Shown: in pieces, positions 12,380 to 24,269 of the stretch
Position numbering within the stretch: position 1 is the stretch's first letter
Layout: each line of letters starts with the position of its first letter
Source: Dichetophora obliterata
Lineage: Eukaryota; Arthropoda; Insecta; Diptera; Sciomyzidae
Direction of reading: 5' to 3'
Length of the DNA: 64,000 nt
Assembly: GCA_963920525.1 (NCBI GenBank)
Contig: OY986438.1
Coordinates: forward strand, 191,214,962 to 191,278,961
The notes under the pieces: generated by a model
Database searches by the model: none
What the model was told of the DNA's origin: nothing
Seen by the model: the letters and a program-made list of their open reading frames with translations, nothing else
Translations under genes and position numbers: made by a program

Positions 12380-15340
12380 AATTGGGCGTGGTCCGCCCAC
12401 TTTTTTGTAACGCTTCCATACAAAATTAAAAGTTAATGTGAGCCAAACTATTCACCACGCTTTAATTTTATGCGCTTAAAGATACAAATGCAGTTTCTAT
12501 AGTACTGCTGTAAAAGATGTCAACAGCTTTTTTTTATTGAGTTGATACAAGAATTTTGAACCATATTTATTATTTTTAATAGCCAATATAACAAGAGACT
12601 GTGTGGTGAGGACCTATTAATCTGAAAAGAGAAATTATAATACTTATACTCATTGCTGGCCTTGTTCGTGATATTAATAATTTACCATCAAAGTTATTCA
12701 ATGTGTGGTCAGCCTCCAATTCAAAAGAATATGAAAACAATTCAATTTCCTCCTCATCAGAATCATAAGTTGCTTCACTTAGTGCTGCCTTTGATGTAGA
12801 TGGTACGCAGTCACTGGTGATATTAGGCATTTTTAAAAGAGCGATAACTTCACGTGGCAGCTGTAACTTATAGTTGTTTTTACACTGCCTCCGTAAGGTA
12901 GACAACAACGGATCAGAGGAGTCCATAGCTCTATTGAAAACATCAGCCATATTGTGTAATCTAGAATCCTTTCTAGCATGAAAAATTCGATCTCTTTTAT
13001 ATATTTTATTTCGCGCTTCGGAAGCATTTTCACCTAGGGCTCCAAGAGGCAACACTGAAGCTTCTATAATTTGTGAAGAATGCACTAAAATTTTATGCAG
13101 GGTAGCTGACATTGGGTTCCATGGGTAAAGCTCAAAATACAAGTTAGCAGTTTCCGTACAATATTTATCGAACAGTTCTGAATTTACTTCATATTCACAA
13201 GAAATAGTTACTAATATAATGTGCAAATGTTTCAGAAAGCTTACATCAACTTTAGTAATGGAAGCAAATGATTCGGAATTAAAAAATGCTCTCCTCGCAG
13301 TATTTCCGTCATTTGTATTACCGCTTCCATTTGCCTTTGGTTTGTCAACATGTAGACCTAGTTGTTCCCAGAAATTATTTTGAATTTCACGCTTCCTATC
13401 CTCAACATGCTGTTTGTCTTCTTTAGTTCTAACTTGCCACTTTTTCAAACCAAGTTTGTAGGAAAGGTGAAGCACAAATTCAAAGCAACGAATCCATGCA
13501 TGTAATGGACTTACACCGTATTTTAAAGCATGTTGATTAGGCTGAAAGGTTGCTGATTTCAAGTCCTTTATTGATAGAAAATTTTTGGGCCCAGCTCCGC
13601 ATATTGAACAAACTTGTGTAGATTTTGTTTGTGTCAGCACATTTAACACCTTGCCATCAATCAGAGTCATATTGAGGTTGTAACTTATGACAAAATTTGT
13701 ACCATCTGGTAAGCTATATTGCAATGGTTTCAGATTCGATATTTCAAGATCTAAACGTCTTTTTTCACTTAAGATGTGATCCTTACTTTCCTTAGCAAAT
13801 TCTATTTAAGTGGCCTACAAAATCTCACTGATTGAGGAGCGTGATTATACCAAATTATATGATTATGTGGCGCCATTAATTTTAGTGGGATGATCGATGT
13901 TACGAATAAGGATTGATCGAAAGACTCTGGAGGTTTTTCGCAAAATTTTTGTTTGAACAAGCTATGTCCACTTGAACCGTCGAATTCATAACTTAATATA
14001 AAGGTAGCTTTATTGATCCCTGCTAAATGAAATAAAATATCTTCTTGATGCAACAAGATTCTCTTTACCGTGTGGTCGACCAAGTTTTGTAATGGGACAT
14101 ATGCTGATGTTTCTGTTACTTTTATTCCATCTGGTCGACATTTCATTTTACACTCAAGCAATTTATTGTAAGTGGGGTATATATCACAGTTGCGTGACTT
14201 GCTAAGCTGCCGAATATTGTTATACTGTTGCTTGCTTAAATCATTTTCTAAAAAAAATGCTAAAGCTTCTTCAGGTGACAATGGCAATGGGGCTCCTACA
14301 TCTGAAGAAAGTAATTTCCTAATTTTGGTTGGCCGAGATGGAGATGATCTTGCTTCTTTCAGTACATATCGAAGATCATTTTCATTCGCAGCTCTCGCCG
14401 AGATTGATGCTGCATGGAGCAATAACGAAGTATTGTTTTATTGTTGTGACGACACTTTAGAAGCAATTTTCCGTTTTTGTCGATCACATACTACATGATA
14501 TGGAAGTTGTGGGCGCCCTTTTAATTTCAGTTGTTGTGGCAAAAATTCTGCCTCACACTCCAACCACTTCTTTTCACTTTGCTGTAACTTCGCGAAGCTG
14601 CGGCCACTTTTCTGCCATTTTTGATTAGCATAAGCACAAAAATTCTTAACTTTTGCTTTTATCTGTGTCATATCTTCTTCTTTACAAGTGCTGTTTTTAA
14701 ATTTTGCAACAACCCAATCATATACAGCGCCAGCGTCTTTGTTCTCCATCCAAATATTAAAAATATCGCAATTTTTCAGCGTTATTGATCCTAAAAACAA
14801 TCAAATTTGGTCTTTAGGCGCAAGTTGGCGCAGCTGAAATTATATTCGCAAGAAACTACACAGTATGACCATCGACCACATATATTACTTTTCCACAATC
14901 CATGACAAGCACGCTACTTCTACTCCACGAAAGACAAACACAATTTGTAATTTTTTGTAAAAAAAGTAACTAACACAAATCACGAAATTATAAAAACAGC
15001 TTAACAAATAAAATACAATTTTTCACTTTTTCCGTATTAAAATACCTTTATTGTTACTATTCATAGCAAAGTTTTTACTTTTAGACAATTGGACACAAGA
15101 AGCACACGACTTTTGTTATTACTTATTGGCACAGCTGTTCATAATGAAATTGGCGCAAAACTTTGAGTTTTGAGAGCTATGAAAGCTCGCATAAAAAACG
15201 GTGTTGCCACCTGAGTATTTTTTTTTTTTGGAATAATATTCTCTGAAGTTTTCTTAATAATCTTGCTTATTTATTTTTACAAAAACTTATAAAAAAATTT
15301 TCGACTTTATTCCGCAAAATCCGATTTCTGGACCATAGTG
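12380..15340 (-). mobile_element. Transib-2, nested in piggyBac-1
   Basis: The right end is the inverse of CACTATGGTCC, ending at 15340, close to the CACAGTGGTCC end of Transib-4. A matching left terminus and target duplication were not found, so the left end may be truncated or diverged. The left limit given is approximate and based on GGGCGTGGTCCGCCCAC-type sequence shared with the 3' non-coding part of the other Transib copies. Confidence 0.6.
12576..14800 (-). pseudogene. Transib transposase with one stop and one frameshift
   Basis: Frames 14800-14438, 14422-13802 and 13724-12576 follow each other. The first two are in one frame, separated by a single TAA. The second and third differ in frame at about 13800, where a stop occurs just after the FCRPLK motif. 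Conserved motifs are FDGSSGHSLFKQ (first Asp), LIDGKVLNVLT (second Asp), CSICGAGPK, LHAWIRCFEFVLH, NTNDGNTARRAFF and NASEARNK (candidate Glu). All three catalytic motifs survive, so inactivation looks recent. A C-terminal Asp/Glu-rich tail follows. Confidence 0.85.
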
Positions 15341-15486
15341 CAGTGGTACAATCTATGTACTTTATAAAAAGTTCCTATTTGAAGTGGGACATTGAAGAGA
15401 AAAACATTTTCAACAAATACGCTGTTATTTTTATTGAATAATATGTTTTGGAAAGGTTTACAAAGAAATAAAATATCAAAACAAAT

Positions 15487-17493
15487 CTATCTGTGAGCTA
15501 CGTATTTTGTGAAACACTTAGCGTGGATGTGAACGTTGTATTTACAGCAGATGTAAATGGTAGTTTTGTGGCATACTTTACAACGCAAATGTTTACCAAG
15601 GGGATCTCGCTCAACCAAGTGCCTGCCAGTAATCTTGGGGACCGGATCACTACTATCGCCAACCATATTTATATCGTCGTCGTCGTCATAATCTTCGTCG
15701 CTGGGAAGTGGGTCATCCGTTTTTAGCAAGGCACTGGTTACGGCTACTTTAAAATCTTTTTGTGGCATTGCTTTAATTTTTTTCTGTTTGGCGATGACAC
15801 ATTGCATTTTCCATGCGTTTACCAATGAACTGTTCAGACCTGATGCAAACAGAGTCCACCACCACTTCTTGCCACGAATGGCCACCCGATAGTTGGAGAC
15901 AGCATTATCGTGAAGGTCTACACCTCCCATATGGTGATTATACTGACCGATTACCAATGGCATGTCAACGTCAACTTTTTTCTTATGCTCTTTATTGTAT
16001 CGCCTGGCCTTAGCTAAAGGCTCAATGCATTGGTGATTAGTTGCAATCGTGACCTCCTTGTTATCGCTCCAGCGTGCAATGAGGATATCATTTGTTTTGT
16101 CGAATGTGTAATCGATTGCACCTCGAGGCAAATTTTTCGTACCAGTCTTCAGAGAAGCACCGGCCACCCGATTGACGCGAACCGTCCCAGTAGTGAAGAA
16201 ATTCCTCTCCGACAACAGGCACATCAAATAGTAGGACGTAAAAAAATTGTCAAAATAAACGTCATGACGCGTTGGATAATCGACAACAGATAAAAGTCGC
16301 AAGACCGTGTGAGCTCCTAAGCCAATATCTTTGGGAAATCCGCCGGCACCACCATATGGAATGAACTGGTACAGGTATCCCTCGGACGAACAGAGGCACC
16401 ACAATTTATATCCAAATCGGATCGGCTTGCCGCGTATATACATTTTTGACGAATGCTTTCCGTAATACGGCACCATTTGCTCGTCAATTGATAAATGTGC
16501 ACTGAATACGCCAAATTGCATGCAATTTTTGTTGAGCAACTTGAAATATGGTGCAAGTTTCCCGAATTTATCAGTGTTGTCGAACGTATAGTTGTCTGCT
16601 AAATGGAAATATTGTTTGATTTTTTGGAACTTCTTCCGGCTCAAGGCATTTCGCACGATCGGTCTTCCCAAAGTGGGCTCACGGCTCCAATAGTCCAATA
16701 GTCGGCAATGTGCGGCACCGTACTATAGCCCGACATCAACAAAATACCAATGAAGCGTTTCATTTCAGGTATTGTGCAAAGCTCTTGCGATCGATTATCC
16801 TGATTATAATACCTGCAATCATTACATTCATATAAATAATTATATACGTTTATCGATTTCGTTTGTTTACCTATTAGTTTCAGTCACCATTAAATCAAAT
16901 ACGGCGTCATCATAGAACAACCCGAATAATTGCAAAGGTGTGTAGGCGTCTAAGTTCGCTACAATTTCGATAACGTCACGTTCAATCGGTGGATGATTCG
17001 GCTGTTTTTCGTATTTTACGACTTCGGTTGATGACTGTCTACCTTTTTTCCATTTGGGAACACCGAAAGCAGCCAACGGCTTATAATTCGTGGCAACCGG
17101 CTCTAGTTCGGATGCGATGTGAAGTCTCTTTTTGCCTGTGCATTTTGGCTTTGACCATTCAGTGGATGTGCTGGGCTGCGGCTCAATAACATTTGATACG
17201 GGCATAGCACGCGTAACCAGCATTGATTGCTTACAAGGCGATGGTATATTGGGCACAGTTTGCGGCCCAGAAAAGTCCTCGGTCGTCTCAATCTCGATTT
17301 CTCCCGCCACTTCTGTGAAATCATTTTCATCTATATTTGGCATAACTTCATCATCGATGTCTTCATCATCGGTTAGTCCATCCATCTTGCTTGGTGGGCA
17401 CACCACAATTTGGCTTATTTCTTCCTCATCCGACGACCATCCATCGATGATTGCTTCAAGCTCATGCGCTTTTAAATACTGATGCCGACTCAT
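15487..17493 (-). pseudogene. piggyBac-1 transposase, one intron, disabled by an 8-bp duplication
   Basis: Exon 1 (17493-16871) starts MSRHQYLKAHELEA and is acidic, as usual for the family. A 58-bp GT..AG intron (16870-16813) joins TETNR to YYNQDNRSQEL. Exon 2 holds the DDD catalytic domain: SIDEQMVPYYG, YFDNFFTSYYL and MGGVDLHDNAVSNYR with GKKWWWTLF. It ends in a cysteine-rich domain (CKVCH, CCKYNVHIHAKC). Near 16690 the octamer CTATTGGA is present twice in tandem, which shifts the frame just before the SREPTLGRP motif. Removing one copy would give an otherwise open gene, so this is the main visible lesion. The cysteine-rich domain probably binds the GTAC palindromes of this element. Confidence 0.88.
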
Positions 17494-18352
17494 TTTGCCT
17501 TAAAATGCCACAACATTCACTTTATTCTTTATGAAAATAATAAAAATTACCTTACTGATAAAAAATTCACAACAAACCAAATATTTTGCAAGCAAAAACA
17601 TGAACAGACAACTTTGAAGTGGCGTCACAACGAACTCTCATGCACAAAAATACCGCGAAATGTCAAAAACATAGAATGTGCGTCGGCGACCACTGTACGA
17701 TTTTTCGTACACCATTTTTTACCACAACTGGTGGCATCAGGAACATCAGGAAAAACCAGGTGACATGTATTTCGAGTATTTTAGTCTATCCTGTACTTGG
17801 CCCTGATGTTTTTTAAGATAAATTTAATTATTTGCTATTTTTAAAAAATTTTTCAAAAATGGTCTGCCAGTAAGGGTTTTTTGGCACGCGCCCTAACAAT
17901 AAAGGGGAGGGTGGGGGGCTTGGTTCCAACTTTTATTTTACACACAAAAGAACAACGTTTTTATTTGTGCCTATGAAAATTTGACTGTATATTACTAAAT
18001 ATTTTTAATTCGATATCAAAGTTGGTGTACGAAAAATCGTACGAGGGTATAAAATGGGTTAAAACCATTTCTTCTGTCTCTAATGTTTGTAATGCTCGAA
18101 TTAAAGGTTGAAACGCATATCTATTCCCAAATTCCTTTCTATCTTTTGATTTGAAAAACCCAGCTAAAAAAATATTTTGTAGTTTTGAAAGATGATGTTG
18201 TGGAATTGTAGGAAACGTGTAATATACCACAAATCGTATGCTCAGTTGCATGAGATCCTAATGGGTTGTCAATACCAAACTCATCGAAGTAAAGAATATA
18301 AGGAATGATAAGGTTGTCTGCAAATCTAGAAACTTTCTGTTTCCACACATCG

Positions 18353-20753
18353 CACAGTGGATCCCTCTCATAGAGATAGCGGCCAAAAATAGAAGGAGGT
18401 TACCTAGAGCAACGAAATTTTGCATGCTTACATTTAAAAAAAAAATGAATTATCCACAAAAACTCGAAAAAATTGGACCAAGGACACGCCCACCTCCCAT
18501 ATATCCTTAAATTTAAAATATAAATAAAATGGTTAATTTTCAGAGAAATTTTGAAAAAATTGGCAGAACCCCGTTTTTAGTAAAGATACAGCAGCGTATG
18601 AAATTGTTTTGAAATTGGACCAAAATATTGACACTTGACAGTTGAGTAGGATAGGCTATATATTTACTTCACTACCCCATTAACATCCCAAGAAATGCTA
18701 AACTTAAATGTTAAAATAAATGAAATGAATGCATTCCCGCCCAAAACGCGGTCAAAAATATAACACAAGCTTTTTTTTTAATTAAACACTTATTTTATTA
18801 ACACTTATTTTTAATAAGTTGTTAGTGACTGTCCATTCTTTATCATTAATAGTTATAGTTAAAGGCTGCAAGGCATTTATTTTTTCACTGTAATATTGTT
18901 CTTCAAAAACAGATACAGCAGTAGTTTCTTTTTTAAATTGAAATCTTAATGGGCGACAGTATCGTGTTGAGGACGGTCGAGGATTTTTCCAAACAACAAC
19001 ATCTTCATTTTTGTCAGTTTTTAAGTTGAGCTGCAATGGCACGTAACTAGTAACAAACAAATCGCTGTCTTTAGCATAAGGATCATGAAAGCTTTGTTTG
19101 TACTTGCTTTGGCCTGTACTTCCATCAAATCCCCATTTCCCTACTAACTGTAGGCTTTTATGTAAGTCATTGTTGAGAGTGTCAAGAACGTCTTTCTGCG
19201 AAGTAAGAATTCTTGTCGCCGTGTGGTTAAGTAAAGCCTGTAAGTCCACTTCGGCACCTGTCTCGGTGACACTAATTTTGTCGGATTCTGGATAGCACTT
19301 TTCTTTTTCAGTCTTTATAATTTTGTAGCTAGGCAGTGAATTTTTTTTAATCTTGGTGTTGACGAAATTCTGAACAAGTAAGTACTGATGCTTTGTAAAC
19401 TTTGCTTCAACAAAAAGCGCCAGTACTTCACAAGGCGTTACACTCATCGTGTTTTCTTCTCCCAAATTCGAATTACATGAAGTATTACGCAAAGCTGTGG
19501 CAATTGATTCGTCGGATTTCGAAATTTCAGCCACACGTCTTCGTTTACTCCGCGAAGAACATTCTTCAAAACTTTTTTTAGGACGACCTCGTTGTTGTGA
19601 TGTACTTGGATAATCTTCATCACGACAACTTAAAAAGACAGTCTCAGATTTGCCAAGCCAAGAGGAATGATTTCTCATAATTGCATTTTTTCTGCTTGCA
19701 TTTTCTTTCCAAAATTCTGCTAACTTCTTGCATACTACATAAATTCGGTCATAGAGGGGATCAAATTCAATATTCTCAACACCTTGATAAGGCCAACTGC
19801 ATTTGATGTTTTGCAGGATTTGGTTGGCTTGAGTTGACCATGTTGCATTAGTTTTTCGACTTTCAAGCCATATATCAAATAAAAAATTGCGTGTAATTAC
19901 GCATTGATAGCCAGCACCTACCAAGGATAAAAGAAACGATCAGTCAAAACAGTTTTTATGTTTATTTTACTAAACTTGCTTGTGCGCTATACAATTGCTA
20001 TTACTAAAACCCTATTATTTTATTCTTAACAATTTTAAAGCGATTACATACTTCACGTTCATTGATATATCACTGCTAATTTATTTTTAAAATATAATGA
20101 TAGTTTCCCCGCTTAATATAACCGCGGACCGCAGTTATGTCAAATTTTAATATAAATATAAAAGCCTTTCAGTGATAACGAATTAAAGTTGCACAAGCAA
20201 GAATCATATCTGACACCCCTGCTTTAATCTATCATAACTCGAAAAAAGGAAAAAACGGGAGAAAAATTCCTTATTGTATGAAAAGGTAGAACAATATTCT
20301 TCATTTTGGTACCGAATTTGTAGAAGGCACTCGGAGGCAAACCATCTAAATCTATAATTTACTTTAGACTAAGCTAAAATAAAATGGCAGAAAGTGCTTC
20401 GCGCAGGGGTGCTATTACATTGACGCTTTAAGTTATTAAACAATAAAATGTATGCTTTTAGAGAGTACTCACCTTCTTGTTTAATATCCATAACAATTTA
20501 ATATTGCTCACACTTTCTTAACAAAACTTATCACTTTCCCAAGTTCTCCTTTCACAAACTGCACCGATAAGCGAGCTCAATGTTAAATTATATGTGAAGT
20601 TTGAATGGCTGTAAAGGAATGAAAAAAAATAATCCGATAACTTTTATTTTGGTTTTGGTTTGACGGGAGTGTCAACAATCTTATCGACACTTTGAATTCT
20701 TGATTAATGACATTTGATTTTTTTAATTTTGGCCAATGGCGGTACCCACAGTG
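18353..20753 (-). mobile_element. Transib-3, deletion derivative in the CACTA-like transposase
   Basis: The left end is CACAGTGGATCCC at 18353; the right end is the inverse of CACTGTGGGTACC, ending at 20753. Both sides show the 5-bp duplication CATCG (18348-18352 and 20754-20758). Removing the element plus one CATCG restores the host reading LVHGDVWKQKVS in frame. At 2401 bp it is shorter than Transib-1 and Transib-4 because the 3' half of the gene is missing. Confidence 0.9.
18782..19924 (-). pseudogene. Transib transposase, N-terminal 380 residues only
   Basis: Open frame with an N-terminal domain, a GRPKKSFEECSSRSKRRR basic stretch, KWGFDGSTGQSKYKQ (first catalytic Asp) and PSSTRYCRPLRF. 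It ends soon after, near residue 380. The second Asp, the zinc-type pair, the TNDGNTARRFF motif and the Glu are absent. It could not cut DNA on its own, but it keeps the N-terminal region that would be expected to bind the ends. It may be a mobilisable or inhibitory derivative; that is inference. Confidence 0.85.
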
Positions 20754-20788
20754 CATCGCCGTGAACTAAATTCATATATTTATTTTTA

Positions 20789-23184
20789 TTATTCTCTAAA
20801 TATTGCATGTTTTCTAAGGTAAGTCGTAAATTTTGTTCTGTCTCGAAATATTTTCGAAATTGAAATGGTAGTGACATCAACACTCCGGTAATATTGTTGC
20901 AGTCTAAGGTAGGAGTGCCATTGACTACGATTTGTGGTCACATTGTTCAATGATTGCGCTGCAACTAAAGATTTAGCATTTACAGACAGCTCGTTAGCAG
21001 CAATTGGTTGCACAGCCGTAGTGCCAGACATGTCAGCAGCAGGTTGCACGGTCGCAGAAGCGGTCAGCGTGGCAACCATAGGTCCCGAGGCGGTATATTG
21101 CGTCGCAATAGTGGATGCGCTAACAGCAGGTAGTGCAACAGCAGTAGATAGCGATGTAACTAAAGGTTGAGCATTTGGTGCCAGCTCCTTAGCAGCTATT
21201 TGTTGCATAGCAGCAGTATTTGACCTGTCAGCAGCAGGTTGCACGATAGAAATGACATGCGCAGCAGCCAAAGACTGAGTATTGGCAGTATGTTTATCTG
21301 AGCCGATAGTTAGTGCAACATCAGCAGAATTTATAGACGGCAAAGACGAACCCGAGTTTGATACGGTTGTCACAGGCACAGTTACACAAACAGAAGGAGA
21401 CGGTCCAGATTTCGATGAAACGGAAGCCATATTTGAGATTTTAGATTTAGCACGCTTTGGTCTCGATGAGCCAGTGCCAGTTAAAGCTAGATTAACATCA
21501 ATTAATGCGGAAGCATCATTAGCAGTAGATAGTTCAAACATAGAGTTTATGTCCAGCACAAGATTATGGACAAGTGATTGCAGGCGAGTAACTTCGTGAT
21601 GTAGTTTGAACATAATGTCAAAAGCTTTTAAGAATGAAGGTAGTTTGTATAAAATATTGTCGAATAGTACATAAAAACTTTCCACCTGATGAATTGAATC
21701 ACCTATCACTAACACAAGAGGTTGTAAAGTTGTTTTCAGCTGCAGCGCTTTTGCCTTAAGTTCATCATATTTTCGCTGGTAGTCATTAATGGACGGGCAG
21801 AAAAGTATTGTTGCATCTTGAGCATCAGAAATTGTCGGCTTCCACTTCTTCTGAATTTGATGGTTTGATATAAGAGTTGGTTTTAATATTGCATGAAGGA
21901 GCAATATTGTGATACAATCCTGAGAGTCTGAAAATAATTTAAGTTTAGTTTTCCATTTTTAGCAATAAGAAGTCATTGCATTCTTACCATTCGATAATTC
22001 GCTCTTCAGCTTTTCCAAAAGATTGAGAGAAGCAAAATCTTTAATATTATTTTTGAAATACATAGGAATAGCGCTTGTAAAGTTTTGCCATTTCACTAGC
22101 AAGCATTCTGCATGGTTGGGAAAAAGTTGCTCAAAGTCTATTTCAACCTGTTAAAATATAAGAAACAGTTAAATTGAAATTCATTAATTTCAATCTATGT
22201 CAAATCTAACTTACCAGTAAATGGCCGCGAGAATTTCTCAATAAGGGCCAATCGAGTAAAATATTGCCAGAATCCAGTATTTCTTTTCTGCGCAAAGCAA
22301 AGGACTGCAACCATTTTTCTACCACTTTAGGAGCAGCCATATTTTATTACCTGAGTATGAAATAAGGAATTTTAACAATTTATTAATTTTATTTTAACAA
22401 CAAAAAATGTTATGAAAAATGATGTAAAGCTATATGAGCTATGCTAAAACTATATGGAAACCGTGTTCCAAAAAACTTTTTCCAATCTCGAACAGTGTAA
22501 TTTTTGCATTAAATTAAAATGTGTTGTGTTTTTTCGTACTTTCATCTGAAGTATTGGAAGTTTCAGCTAAATCGTCCAATGTAGTTGTGTTGCTGTTCAC
22601 CGTGACTTTAGTTGATGATGGAAGAATGTTTGATGCTCTCCGCTTCCTCCTAGTTTTTGTCGCTTTGTCGTACAATTTTCCGGTTGGATTTTGTCCTTTC
22701 CCTCTCACGCAGATATAATATCTCTAAGTTTTCTTAATGTAATTAAAACTTGTGCTATTGAAAAATACAATATCGTTTAAACTATACTCACCTTATCTTC
22801 ACAGGGGAAGCTTTCCACTATTTGGTCGGCAAAATTCGCAATATCTTTGCTTGACATAGAAGCATCATGGTCTGAAAAGTGGCTCACTATAGTGTTTATT
22901 ATGGTACATCTCTGCCCATCGTCTAAGCATCCTTTGTTTTTGTACGCGCTGATTACACTCTGACCTTTCGGAGTTTTCTGAAGAAGCTCAGACAAGCTTA
23001 AATCCTGGCGTGAAGTAAATGAGGTTGTTGATGGAGGGGAGCAGCTTAAATTTTTGTTCTCTTTTTGCCACTTTGCAAGTTTTGTTCTGAATTTAACTCG
23101 CAAACCCAATTGAGATACTGGAAAAAGCTGATTAATATCCGCTTCTTCTAAGAGTTTGAATGATTCCAAGTGTATTCCGCAATC
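20789..23184 (-). pseudogene. Second gene of the CACTA-like element (SAM-like and QPLVLVIGDSI protein)
   Basis: Several exons with plausible splice signals: about 23184-22791 (SAM-like helical start, LLEEADINQLFP, then TPKGQSVISAYKNKG, ending FPCEDK before GTGAGT); from about 22731 (YYICVRGKGQNPTGKLYDK); 22340-22216 (WLQSFALRRKEILDSG); 22150-21988 (FPNHAECLLVKWQNF); and from 21926 (DSQDCITILLLHAILKPT, QPLVLVIGDSIHQVESFYVL). Proteins with this series of motifs are, as far as I recall, common and uncharacterised in arthropod genomes. The 3' part is an unusual Ala/Val/Ser/Thr-rich extension with two imperfect repeats of QPAADxSxTxAxQxIAAxEL. It then runs out of frame into the transposase gene. 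Function unknown; it may be the accessory protein of the element, or a second inserted gene. Confidence 0.5.
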
Positions 23185-23327
23185 TATAAAAAGTAACTTT
23201 TAAAATAACAAATTACAGCTAAGGCCACCATTTTACGACTGAAGATGTTTATTTTTGTTTGTTTGTGGCAGCACACAGCACAAGACCTAAGTGTTATGAC
23301 AAAGAATGTACGGTAAATAAAAATAAA

Positions 23328-24075
23328 AGCAAAAGAAACAAAGAAAAACGTCAACGGTCAGTTGTCAATCTAATGTTGTTGTAATAAATTAAGAAACTAG
23401 CGCAATTGGCGACCGACACGCAGTACAGGAATACAGCAACTGGTGCAATGAAAAAACCAACGATAACACTTAAGCAAAAGAAACAAAGAAAAACATCAAC
23501 GGTCACTTGTCTATCTAATGTAGTTTTGAAATTTGTATGTTGCAAATGTGAATTTTTTTTCATTTTTGTTTTCAGTAGAAAAAACACTGTACATTTTTTG
23601 TAATAACATGCACAAGACGAAACACGCATCTGAACATAACGGAAAACAAGATAACGAATTTGTTGTTGTTTGATGAATACCATGAATCTACGTTTTCGAT
23701 TTTTAATTGGAAGATTGCTTATTAATTGATTGAATTGAAATAAAAACATATTTTGCATTTATTTCTGATCAAAATAAATATTATAGTTTCACCAATAAGG
23801 AATCAAACAACAACAAATCAGTTATGTTGTTTTTGACGATTTATGCGAAAATTTTCACTAACACACACGATTTTTCACAAAACAAATATATGTTAATTTA
23901 TTATAATTTTACCAATCAGTCTTTGATACACGTGTTCTTCGAATTGAAAAATTTGGACAATTAATTGTTTTAATTCTTCCATATATATTAAGAATCTAGC
24001 ACAATGGCGACCGACACGCAGTACAGGAATGCAGCAACTGATGCAATGAAAAAACTGACGAAACCACTTAACGAT
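23328..24075. repeat. Direct repeats upstream of the CACTA-like genes
   Basis: A block starting GCAAAAGAAACAAAGAAAAA and CAACGGTCA occurs at about 23328 and 23474, 146 bp apart. A block starting GCGACCGACACGCAGTACAG occurs at about 23408 and 24005. No gene here; the position suggests promoter or end-binding repeats. Confidence 0.6.
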
Positions 24076-24269
24076 CGTCATCTCTTACCTTCGGCTTTTT
24101 TGTTTTTCTTTTTCGTGTTCGCGGACATGACACTTTAGTCATGTTATTTTTTAACACTGCATAATGCAATGTTAATCTTTGAAAAGTGTTGTTGTTTTGC
24201 GTGTAAAAATTATCATGTTAGATTGACTGGAGCCGTGTTGAAATATTTTGCCTCATTTTTCCCTGGGTG

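Larger units (their letters stand above)
12170..18058 (-). mobile_element. piggyBac-1, inserted in the CACTA-like transposase
   Basis: The ends begin CCCATTTTATACCC on both sides and are flanked by TTAA (12166-12169 and 18059-18062). Deleting the element and one TTAA restores the host reading EEMVLKTFDGEFNVRF in frame, which proves the borders. The element is 5889 bp because it contains Transib-2 in its left half. Its right end carries the interrupted palindrome GTACGATTTTTCGTAC twice (17695-17710 and, inverted, 18027-18042). Confidence 0.92.
10842..20890 (-). pseudogene. CACTA/EnSpm-like transposase, interrupted twice
   Basis: The coding pieces in minus order are about 20890-20754, 18352-18059 and 12169-10842. 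Piece one reads LRLTLENMQYLENN to LVHGD and joins VWKQKVSRFADN across Transib-3. Piece two (IPYILYFDEFGIDNPLGSHA, then IPQHHLSKLQNIFLAGF) joins across piggyBac-1 to KTFDGEFNVRFVLAFIIGDN. Piece three has FFCRVCKRHKKD, FDIMHDLFEGVCRYDL, PKHHFLVHYP and WCMRFESYHK, motifs common in EnSpm-type insect proteins. Besides the insertions there is a frame change near 18225, an in-frame stop near 11512 and a frame change near 11085. Dead copy; motif-based naming is moderately secure. Confidence 0.65.
10314..24269 (-). mobile_element. CACTA/EnSpm-like element, split by two nested insertions
   Basis: Proposed ends are CACTCAGATAAAAAT at 10314 and the inverse of CACCCAGGGAAAAAT ending at 24269, an imperfect 15-bp TIR of CAC-type. 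Both ends hold short subterminal motifs such as TGTAAAAATAACA. The right border coincides with the point where alignment to the repeat copy at 8.6 kb begins. No matching 3-bp duplication is visible, so one flank may be rearranged. Removing piggyBac-1 (with its TTAA) and Transib-3 (with its CATCG) restores a continuous reading and leaves a host element of about 5.66 kb with two minus-strand genes. The superfamily name is tentative. Confidence 0.6.

Noticed and set aside
14172..14498. Plus-strand open frame of 108 codons
   Set aside because: It is the reverse-strand shadow of the Transib-2 transposase, whose minus reading has clear motifs.
15341..15345. CAGTG as Transib-2 target duplication
   Set aside because: No second CAGTG next to a matching left terminus was found.
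20934..21599. Plus-strand frames with Ala/Val-rich translation
   Set aside because: Shadow of the repetitive Ala/Thr/Ser tail on the minus strand.
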